64,000 nt of DNA from Acidobacteriota bacterium (GTDB lineage: Bacteria; Acidobacteriota; Holophagae; Holophagales; Holophagaceae), in the NCBI GenBank assembly GCA_016213735.1, contig JACQZU010000028.1, positions 41,109-105,108 on the forward strand. The letters are read 5' to 3'. The notes beneath the pieces were generated by a model that ran no database searches, was not told the origin of the DNA, and was given only the letters and a program-made list of their open reading frames with translations. Position numbers and translations under genes: made by a program. Positions 40,458 to 47,958 of this stretch are shown piece by piece (positions within the stretch are counted from its first letter, which is position 1; each line of letters opens with the position of its first letter).

Positions 40458-43373
40458 ATGCTCCTGGCGCGCCTACCTCGATTCGGCCTGGCCCTGGCCC
40501 TGACCTTCGCAGCCTGCGGAGGGGGCGGCGGGTCTTCTCCCGGGGGCGGCCCCCAGCCCTCCTTCTCCCTGACGGTTTCCAACGCAACGCCCACCGTCAC
40601 CCAAGGCCAAACCGGGCCGGTGACAGTCTCCGTGGTCCCTGCCAACGGTTTCAACGGGTCCGTCACCTTCGGGCTGACCGGACAGCCATCCGGAGTGGTC
40701 GGCACCTTCGCGCCCCCCTCGGCGGCCGCCTCAACCATCCTGAACCTCCAGGTGGCCTCCGGAGTGAACCCGGGAAGCTATCCGCTCACCGTGACGGGGA
40801 GCGCGGGGAGTGCGGGTTCCCAGTCCGCGGCCCTCACCCTCGCCGTGGGCCTGGGGGGCAGCGCCAGCGGCACGATCTCCACGGACGTCTTCGTCGTGGA
40901 GGGGGGCCAGACGGTTCAGGTCACCGGTGACCTGACGGTGAACGCCAGCCGGAGCATCACCATCCTGGGCAGCCTGGTGGCTTCGGGAAAGAAGGGGCAG
41001 GCCCTCACGCTCACCGCGCAGAACGACGTGTCGGTCCCAGGCACGGTGATGGCGGGAGACGGGGGCCCGGACCAGGACGGGGGGACCCTGACGATCAGCT
41101 CGCTCTCTGGAAAGGTCAGCCTCACGGGCAGCGCCAAGTCCGGCGATGGGGCCGGGGGGGTGGGGGCCACCAACGGAAACGGCAGCACCCTTCCCAACAC
41201 CGGAAGGCTTGGTGCGGGCACCCAGGGTGGAAGCCTGGTGCTGAGGGCCAGGAACGGCTCCATCGCCTTCGGCAGCACCCCGGGCTCCATCCAGCTCGGC
41301 AACGGAGGCAAGGGCCTGGACATCTCTGTGCAGGGCTCTGACCGGGCCGCCTGGCCTTCCGCGCCCGCCCTCCAGAACGAGGGGGGGTCCAGCGGCGCGC
41401 TCATCCTGGACGCCCCTTCCCTCCTGGGCATGGCCACCACCACCATCACGGCTCCCTTCGACTTCCCGCGGCAGAATCCCCTCATCCTCAAGGGCGCCGC
41501 GGTACGGGTTCCCACCTCGGCCAATGTCGCGGGCGGCAAGGGAGGATCGGCGGGCTCCTTCACGTTCGGCCAGGCTCAAGCCGGAGCCGCGAAGGTGCGC
41601 CCAGGAGGTCCAGAAAGACTGCTCCCCCCTGTGGATGCCCCCGACTTGGTGGAGAAGGACGGCGCCGCAGGGGCAGACGGCTTCTTCGAAGGAGGCGACG
41701 GCGCCCGGGTCGAGGTGCGGGGTCTTCCGGGCCACGGTCCCGGCCGACCGGGCCAGGACGCCCGGGCCTTCGGAGGTCCTGGAGGAATCGCCTTCTTTGG
41801 TGGCCGGGATGGGATCGGACCCTTTCACGGGGATGGGCGGGGGGGGGATGCCATCGCGGCAGGGGGGGATGGGCAACCCGGGATCCCCGTCTTCCCCACC
41901 GGCGGGGCCGGGGGGAAAGCCATCGCCAAGGGCGGCGGGGGCGGCTGGAATTATGGAGGATGGGGCTCGGCCTTCGGGGGAGAGGCGGGGCAGGGTGCGG
42001 ACCGCTGCGACGGTTTCCCGGCCCGCGGGGGAGACGGGGGAGCGGGGGGCAGCGCGGATGCCACCGGGGGCAATTCCCTATCCCCGGACCGGGGCGGGAA
42101 GGCCCTGGCCTGGGGCGGCATGGGCGGCAATGGCGGGAAAGGTGCGCTCGGGGGGGGCCTGGGCGGGGCCAAGGGAGGCGCCACGGCCTTTTCCTCATGG
42201 ATTGCCGAGGAGCATCAAGGCCTCGACGGCATCCAGGGTTCGAAGTGCCCGCTCCCCCTCCTGGGGGGCGGGGTGCAGCACTCCATGCTCCAGGGGACGA
42301 ATCCCCCCCAGATCTATGCTTGCGGAAGCAACGAATTCGACCAGTTGGGGTCCACCTTTCCGCACCAGGACGCCAATCCGCTTCCGGGTCCGGGCCCCTC
42401 CCTTCCCTCCTTGCCCGCCGCCTTCGCGACAGGTGCCTACCACAACGGCTACATCCTGCCCCTGGGAGGAGCCCAGGGGCAGGGGCCTCGGGGAACCCGG
42501 AAAGGAGAAGGCCAGGCGGTCCACGCCGGTGGGCAGGTCTACCTTTGGGGTCTGAACTTCTACGGCCAGCTGGGCACGGGGACCTACAACAACGCGGGCA
42601 CCCCGGTGCCCGTGCCCGGGCTCACCAACGCCGTCGTGCTAGCCCCGAGCTACGCCCACACCCTGGCGGTGCTGGCGGATGGCACCCTGCGGGCCTGGGG
42701 CGGCTATTCCGGGGCCCCGCTCCTGGGAGACGGGACCGCAAACACTTCCACCACCCCGGTGCCCGTGCCAGGCCTGACGAACGTGGTCAGCGCAGCGACG
42801 CCGAGTTTCGGGCTCTTCAGCCTGGCTCTCAAGAACGACGGCAGTGTTTGGGGCTGGGGCGACAACGGCCACGGCCAGCTCGGGGACAACAGTGTGGCCA
42901 CGCGGGCCACCCCTGTGGCCATGCAGCAGGTGCCCGGGGGGGTGACGGCCATCGCCTGCGGGACCCAATTCTCACTGCTCCTCCGCCAGGACGGAACCGC
43001 GTGGAGCTGCGGACAGCTGGGAGGGACCGAGACACACCTCCCGGTCCAGATCCCGGGCCTCACCAATGTCTCCGCCATGGCCGCGGGCTCGGCCTTCGTC
43101 CTGTTTCTCAAGGGCGACGGCACGGTCTGGGCCCTGGGAGCCAACACCGTCGGCCAGCTGGGACAGGGCCACACCACCCCCACCAACGCCCTGGTCCAGG
43201 TCCAGGGGCTCGCGAACGTCACCTCCATCGGCGCGGGTGCTTCCCACGGCCTGGCCCGCCAGGCGGACGGTTCGGTCTGGGCCTGGGGCCTCAACGACCG
43301 GGGACAGCTGGGGGACGGCAGCACCTCCAACCGCTCCGTTCCAGTGCGCATGCAGGGGGTGACCCTGAACTGA
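40458..43373 (+). CDS. Large Gly-rich lipoprotein with RCC1-type repeats
   Basis: 971 residues. Lipoprotein signal LTFAAC (Cys20), then a Gly/Ser spacer, an Ig-like beta domain (about 32-130, SFSLTVSNATPTVTQGQTG), a beta-helix-like part (about 140-370) and an extremely Gly-rich region (about 390-600). The C-terminus (617-971) holds seven RCC1/BNR blades such as VYLWGLNFYGQLGTG, VWGWGDNGHGQLGD, VWALGANTVGQLG and VWAWGLNDRGQLGDG, likely one seven-bladed propeller. Presumably surface-exposed and outer-membrane anchored. TGAGG places the start at 40458. Function unknown; possibly adhesion or matrix. Confidence 0.85.
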   Translation: MLLARLPRFGLALALTFAACGGGGGSSPGGGPQPSFSLTVSNATPTVTQGQTGPVTVSVVPANGFNGSVTFGLTGQPSGVVGTFAPPSAAASTILNLQVASGVNPGSYPLTVTGSAGSAGSQSAALTLAVGLGGSASGTISTDVFVVEGGQTVQVTGDLTVNASRSITILGSLVASGKKGQALTLTAQNDVSVPGTVMAGDGGPDQDGGTLTISSLSGKVSLTGSAKSGDGAGGVGATNGNGSTLPNTGRLGAGTQGGSLVLRARNGSIAFGSTPGSIQLGNGGKGLDISVQGSDRAAWPSAPALQNEGGSSGALILDAPSLLGMATTTITAPFDFPRQNPLILKGAAVRVPTSANVAGGKGGSAGSFTFGQAQAGAAKVRPGGPERLLPPVDAPDLVEKDGAAGADGFFEGGDGARVEVRGLPGHGPGRPGQDARAFGGPGGIAFFGGRDGIGPFHGDGRGGDAIAAGGDGQPGIPVFPTGGAGGKAIAKGGGGGWNYGGWGSAFGGEAGQGADRCDGFPARGGDGGAGGSADATGGNSLSPDRGGKALAWGGMGGNGGKGALGGGLGGAKGGATAFSSWIAEEHQGLDGIQGSKCPLPLLGGGVQHSMLQGTNPPQIYACGSNEFDQLGSTFPHQDANPLPGPGPSLPSLPAAFATGAYHNGYILPLGGAQGQGPRGTRKGEGQAVHAGGQVYLWGLNFYGQLGTGTYNNAGTPVPVPGLTNAVVLAPSYAHTLAVLADGTLRAWGGYSGAPLLGDGTANTSTTPVPVPGLTNVVSAATPSFGLFSLALKNDGSVWGWGDNGHGQLGDNSVATRATPVAMQQVPGGVTAIACGTQFSLLLRQDGTAWSCGQLGGTETHLPVQIPGLTNVSAMAAGSAFVLFLKGDGTVWALGANTVGQLGQGHTTPTNALVQVQGLANVTSIGAGASHGLARQADGSVWAWGLNDRGQLGDGSTSNRSVPVRMQGVTLN

Positions 43374-43391
43374 CCCTGGGGTTCCGGGAAC

Positions 43392-44576
43392 TCACGGCAG
43401 GCGCAGCCACAGCCCCTTCAGGTAGAAGCCTTCGGGGTGGTTGAGGGTGTAGGGATGGTCGGGAGGCTGGCCCAGATGGCCGAGCACCTGGGCCTCCCGG
43501 CCCGCCTCCAGCAGGGCCGTCCAGACGGCCTCCTGGAAGCGGCTGCGGTCCAGGTGCTGGCTGCAGGAGAAGCACCAAAGCAGGCCCCCCGGGGAGCATG
43601 CCCGGGCGCCCAGGCGGAAGAGGTCCTTGTAGGCCTTGAAGGCCGGATCGAGGTCCTTTCGCTGCTTCGCCAGGGCGGGCGGGTCCACCACCACGCGGTC
43701 GAAGGAGGCCGGCTCCAGCGCGCGCATCACCTCGAAGGCGTCCCCCTCCAGGCGAAGATGGGCCGCCGGATCCAGCCCGTTCAGGGCCCAGTCCTTGGCG
43801 GCGTGGTCCAGGGCGGGGGCCGAGATGTCCAAGGTCGCCACCTCACGGGCGCCCCCGAGGCCTGCGTGGATGGAGAAGCCCCCGGTGTAGCCGAAGGCGT
43901 TGAGGACCCGGCAGCCGCGGGAGAGGCGGCCCAGGGCGAGGCGGTGCTCCCGCTGATCCAGAAAGAAGCCGGTCTTCTGCCCGCGAAGCAGGTCCACCCG
44001 CATGCGGGCAGGCCCCTCCCGGACTTCCACGGGGCCCCCGAGGCTTCCCTTCAGGATCCGGTTCACGGGGCTCAGGCCCTCCTCCCGTCGCCCGGCCTGG
44101 CTTCGCTCCACGAACACGGTGACCCCTGCCTCCCGGCCCAGGGTTTCCAGTTCGGGCCACCACTGCTCCCTCAGGTCCTCCAGGCCCGCACTCCCCACCT
44201 GGACCACCAGGGCCTCCGCGTACCTGTCCACCACCAAGCCCGGGAGCCCGTCCCCCTCCCCGAAGACCCAGCGGCAGGCCCCGCCCGGATCCTCCATTCC
44301 GAGCAGGTGGCGCAGCCCCAGGGCGGAGCGGAAGCGATCGCGGAAGAAGGCGCCGTCCAGCGGCGCATCCTCGAAACGGAAGGCCCGGAAGGCCAGGGCC
44401 TTCCCGGGACTGGCGGTGCCCACGGCCAGCACCCTTCCCCGGTGGTCGGCCAGGCGGGCCAGGCGGCTCTCCGCGGGGGCGGCCAAAGCCCCGGAAAACA
44501 CCCAGGGGTGCCGCTTGGAGAGCAAGGTCTCCTTGCCCGGAGCCAGCCGGAGGGTGGGATAGGGCCAGGACGCCAT
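43392..44576 (-). CDS. RlmI-type 23S rRNA methyltransferase
   Basis: 394 residues. N-terminal PUA domain (LSKRHPWVFSGALAAP, about 1-75), then a class I SAM methyltransferase: LDQREHRLAL, VLNAFGYTGGFSIHA and the catalytic VVVDPPALAKQ with the Cys in CFSCSQHL. This fits the RlmI/RlmK-like cytosine-C5 rRNA methyltransferases. Convergent with the RCC1 lipoprotein. Divergent from the phosphodiesterase with only 29 bp between start codons. Confidence 0.9.
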   Translation of the reverse strand: MASWPYPTLRLAPGKETLLSKRHPWVFSGALAAPAESRLARLADHRGRVLAVGTASPGKALAFRAFRFEDAPLDGAFFRDRFRSALGLRHLLGMEDPGGACRWVFGEGDGLPGLVVDRYAEALVVQVGSAGLEDLREQWWPELETLGREAGVTVFVERSQAGRREEGLSPVNRILKGSLGGPVEVREGPARMRVDLLRGQKTGFFLDQREHRLALGRLSRGCRVLNAFGYTGGFSIHAGLGGAREVATLDISAPALDHAAKDWALNGLDPAAHLRLEGDAFEVMRALEPASFDRVVVDPPALAKQRKDLDPAFKAYKDLFRLGARACSPGGLLWCFSCSQHLDRSRFQEAVWTALLEAGREAQVLGHLGQPPDHPYTLNHPEGFYLKGLWLRLP

Positions 44577-44605
44577 CCCCCAGGCTACCGTGCGAGAATC
44601 CCCCG

Positions 44606-45748
44606 ATGCGCCTCCTGTATCCCTTCTTCCTCGCCGCCGTACTGGCTGCGGCGGAGCCCGGCCCGGTGGTCCTGCTGAGCCTGGACGGACTCTCCGCCCG
44701 CCATTTCACCCAGGCAACCATGCCGCGGATCTGGCGCCTGGGCGAGAAGGGCTTCCGGGGGGAGGGGATCCCTCCCTTCCCCTGCACGACCTTCAACGGC
44801 CACGCGACCCTGGCCACGGGTTGCTGGCCGGGGCACCACGGCATCGTGGGCAATGCCTACGTGGACCCCGCCCGGGGGCACGTGAGCTACAGCGGCGTGG
44901 CAGAGCAGTTCCAGCGGGAGCCCCTGTGGGTCGCCGCCACCCGAAGCGGCGTGCGGACGGCGGTCTACCACTGGGTCGGCGCCACGGGCCCCTGGGAGCA
45001 GGTGGCGCCCTGGCGCATGGAGCCCTTCGCGCCGGACACCCGGGACGAGGACGGCCTGGCCTTCGTGGACCGCGCCCTGGAGGACGGCGCCCGCCTGGTG
45101 ATGGCCTACCTCAGCGGCATCGACACGGAGGCCCACCAGAAGGGGCCCGGGGCCGCCGAGACCCAGGCCAAACTCAAGGCCACGGACGCCCTCCTGGGAC
45201 CCTGGCTGGAACAGCTGCTCGCGAAGCGGCCCGGGATCCGCGTGGTCCTGGCGGCGGACCACGGCATGGCCCGGATGACCCGCCGTGTGGATCTTCCGGG
45301 CCTCCTGGAGGACCTGGGGGCCACGGTGGTGAGCCACGGCGGCAGCGCCTACGTGTACCTCAAGGAGGCCGGCCCCGCCTCGGAGGTCCTGCGCCGCGCC
45401 CGGGCTTCAGGCCTTCGAGCCTGGACCCGCCAGGATCTTCCTGCGGAGTTCCACGGAGAGCGCCATCCCCGGATCGGCGACGTGGTGGTGCTGGCCCCGG
45501 TGGGCACCTGGGTCTCCCAGGGCCGCAGTCCCGAGGCCAAGGCCGCCGAGCGCGCAGGGCGCGTGGGCGCCCACGGGTACAACGGACAGCCCACGGAGAT
45601 GCACACCTGGCTGGTGGTCCTGGGCGCGGGCCAGGGGCACCTGGGAGCCCTTCCCCTGTGGGACCTGGCCCCGACCATCGCCCAATGGCTCGGATTCGGA
45701 TTCCAGCAGCCTCCCGACGGGAAGCCTGTGGCCGTCCTGGCCCCCTGA
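44606..45748 (+). CDS. Secreted alkaline-phosphatase-superfamily phosphodiesterase
   Basis: 380 residues. Signal peptide MRLLYPFFLAAVLAAAEP. Nucleotide pyrophosphatase/phosphodiesterase fold: VVLLSLDGLS, the nucleophile Thr in FPCTTFNGHATLATG, SGIDTEAHQKG, LAADHGM and GAHGYNG. Probably a periplasmic NPP-like enzyme; substrate unknown. There is no Shine-Dalgarno at 44606; GAGAAT lies 6 nt upstream. Confidence 0.87.
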   Translation: MRLLYPFFLAAVLAAAEPGPVVLLSLDGLSARHFTQATMPRIWRLGEKGFRGEGIPPFPCTTFNGHATLATGCWPGHHGIVGNAYVDPARGHVSYSGVAEQFQREPLWVAATRSGVRTAVYHWVGATGPWEQVAPWRMEPFAPDTRDEDGLAFVDRALEDGARLVMAYLSGIDTEAHQKGPGAAETQAKLKATDALLGPWLEQLLAKRPGIRVVLAADHGMARMTRRVDLPGLLEDLGATVVSHGGSAYVYLKEAGPASEVLRRARASGLRAWTRQDLPAEFHGERHPRIGDVVVLAPVGTWVSQGRSPEAKAAERAGRVGAHGYNGQPTEMHTWLVVLGAGQGHLGALPLWDLAPTIAQWLGFGFQQPPDGKPVAVLAP

Positions 45749-45779
45749 TCGGCACCGGTCCTCCTCCCTCTGACCCCGG

Positions 45780-46847
45780 CTAGGAGCTCTCCGCCTCCCC
45801 GCGGGCCCGCTTCCTGAGAACTTTTCCCAGCGCCTGGAGGAGCCGCTCCAGATCCGCGGCGTCCGCGCTCGGCAGGAAGCTCACGCGGACCACACTTCGG
45901 GCCTCGGTTTCGCTGTAGCCCAGGGTGGTGATGGCGTGGCTGGGCTTCACGGCGCCGCTGTGGCAGGCGCTGCCCGTGCTGACGGCGATGCCCTCCAGGT
46001 CCAGGGCCGCCAGCACAGCCTGGCCGTGGTGGCCCCGCAGGAGCAGGCAGCTGGTGTTGGGAAGGCGCGGCAGGCCCCGTCCGATCACCTCATAATCCGC
46101 GTCCCAGCCCAGCAACTCCGCCTCCAGGGCGTCCCGGAGGGGAGCCAGACGGGCGTTCCCCTCCAGGCGCTCCGGCAGCTCCCGGACGGCCGCCGCCAGG
46201 CCCAGGATGGCCGGCAGGTCCTCGGTTCCGCCTCGCCGCCGGGCTTCCTGGGGGCCCTCCATGGGTGAGGCCCAGGGCAGCCCAGGCCGCATCCAGAGCA
46301 CGCCCACGCCGCGGGGAGCCCCGATCTTGTGGCCCGAGAGGACGGCCGCGTCGCAGTCGCCCAGGTCCAGGGTCACCTTTCCCCAGGCCTGGACGGCGTC
46401 CCGGACCCTGAGGGCTCCGGGCGCCCGGGGCATCCCGTAGAGGATTCCCGTCTCGTTGTTGGCCGACATCTGCACCAGGAGGGCGACCCCCTCGGGGATT
46501 TCGGGCAGCCAACAGAGGCCTGGCCAGTCCCGAAGGGAATTCAGACAGGCGCTGTGTTCGCCCGGGAACACCGCCAGGGCCCGGCGGCCCAGGGCGGGCT
46601 GGAGCCCCCTGAGGAGGAGGTGCATTCCCTCCGTGGCTCCCGAGCAGAACACCAGCTCCCCGGGCGGGACCCCGAGTTCGGCCGCGATGCGTTCCCGGGC
46701 CTGTTCCAGCAGGTGCCTGGCCCGCTGGCCCTCCCGGTGGATGCTGGTGGGATTGCCCCAGTGGGAGGCCATGGCCTCGGCCACGGCGGCCCGCACCGCA
46801 GGCGAAGGGGGGACCGTGGCATTGGCGTCGGCGTAGAGGCGCTCCAT
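45780..46847 (-). CDS. Cysteine desulfurase-like PLP enzyme
   Basis: 355 residues, class V aminotransferase fold. YADANATVPPSPAV at the start, GNPTSIHREGQ, CSGATEG, QMSANNETG, PLP lysine in LSGHKIGAP, RRGGTED and the active-site Cys in STGSACHSG. These are NifS/IscS features; the short Cys loop resembles the NifS-like class. Likely provides sulfur for Fe-S clusters or thiocofactors. No iscU/suf partner is adjacent. The ATG at 46847 (MERLYADANAT) is the family start. Confidence 0.9.
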   Translation of the reverse strand: MERLYADANATVPPSPAVRAAVAEAMASHWGNPTSIHREGQRARHLLEQARERIAAELGVPPGELVFCSGATEGMHLLLRGLQPALGRRALAVFPGEHSACLNSLRDWPGLCWLPEIPEGVALLVQMSANNETGILYGMPRAPGALRVRDAVQAWGKVTLDLGDCDAAVLSGHKIGAPRGVGVLWMRPGLPWASPMEGPQEARRRGGTEDLPAILGLAAAVRELPERLEGNARLAPLRDALEAELLGWDADYEVIGRGLPRLPNTSCLLLRGHHGQAVLAALDLEGIAVSTGSACHSGAVKPSHAITTLGYSETEARSVVRVSFLPSADAADLERLLQALGKVLRKRARGEAESS

Positions 46848-46962
46848 GCCTCCAGCATCCCACCGCCCGGGGCCGGGAACCCCGGCTTCCTGCAGGCACC
46901 CCGAAGGAACGGGCATCGCATTTTCCCGACGGCCTGCGCGAGGGGCGTTCAATAATGTCTGG

Positions 46963-47946
46963 ATGAGCGCGCCCCTGCATTCCCAGAACGTCGTGGCCCT
47001 CATCTGGGATTTCGACAAGACCCTCATCCCCGGATACATGCAGGACCCCATCTTCGAGGAGTACCGGGTGGAGGGCCCGGCCTTCTGGCGCGAGGTGAAC
47101 GCCCTGCCGTCCTTCTTCGCCAAAACCGGAATCCGGGTCCACCCCGACACCTGCTACCTGAACCACCTGATCACCTACGTGCAGCACGGGCGCATGCCCG
47201 GCCTCACCAACGCCAAGCTGCGGGACCTGGGGGCGCGGATCCGGTTCCACCAGGGACTCCCTGACTGCCTCCGGCTGCTCCGGGAGGAGTTGGGGCGGGT
47301 GGAGGACGCGGAGCGCTTCGAACTCCGGGTGGAGCATTACATCGTCAGCACCGGCATCCGCGAAATGATCGAGGGCAGCGCGATCCGCCCCTTCGTGGAT
47401 GGGATCTGGGCCAGCGAATTCATCGAGGCCCCCCCGCCGCCCGGGTACGATTCCGCCGGTTCTCCCCAGACCTCGGGCCCCCCGGGGGGGCTCTTTCCCG
47501 TCCACGGCATCAGCCAGGTCGCCGTGGCCTACGACAACACCTCCAAGACCCGGGCCATCTTCGAGATCAACAAGGGCGTGAACAAGGACCCGGGCATCGA
47601 CGTCAACGCCACCATGCGGGCCGAGGACCGCCGCGTCCCCTTCTCCCACATGATCTACATCGCGGACGGGCCCTCGGACGTCCCTGCCTTTTCCGTGATC
47701 CGGCAGAACGGTGGCACCGCCTTCGCCGTCTACGACGACGCCAGCGAGGCCAGCCTGGAGCAGGTGGAGCGCCTCCGGAAGGACGGGCGCATCGACCACT
47801 TCGGACCTGCGGATTTCCGGGCCGGGGGTCCCACCCTCAAGTGGCTGGGCCTGCGCATCCGCCAGATTGCCGGGGCCATGGTGGACCAACGGCGGGAAGC
47901 CCTGAAGGACCGCGTCGGTTCCGCCCCCCGCCACCTCGGGGCGTGA
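46963..47946 (+). CDS. HAD-superfamily hydrolase
   Basis: 327 residues. Motif I is LIWDFDKTLIPG (DxDxT), motif II the VSTGIREM segment and motif IV IYIADGPSDVPAF. Between lies a large cap/insert (about 40-120) and an unusual Pro/Gly loop (EAPPPPGYDSAGSPQTSGPP). A phosphatase is likely; substrate unknown. The ATG at 46963 has AATAAT exactly 6 nt upstream and no Shine-Dalgarno, another leaderless candidate. Convergent with the TPR kinase gene. Confidence 0.85.
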   Translation: MSAPLHSQNVVALIWDFDKTLIPGYMQDPIFEEYRVEGPAFWREVNALPSFFAKTGIRVHPDTCYLNHLITYVQHGRMPGLTNAKLRDLGARIRFHQGLPDCLRLLREELGRVEDAERFELRVEHYIVSTGIREMIEGSAIRPFVDGIWASEFIEAPPPPGYDSAGSPQTSGPPGGLFPVHGISQVAVAYDNTSKTRAIFEINKGVNKDPGIDVNATMRAEDRRVPFSHMIYIADGPSDVPAFSVIRQNGGTAFAVYDDASEASLEQVERLRKDGRIDHFGPADFRAGGPTLKWLGLRIRQIAGAMVDQRREALKDRVGSAPRHLGA

Positions 47947-47958
47947 CCCCGGGACGGT

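Noticed and set aside
41880..42200. CRISPR-like or tandem DNA repeat
   Set aside because: The repetitiveness is Gly codons of a low-complexity protein region; there are no regular repeat/spacer units.
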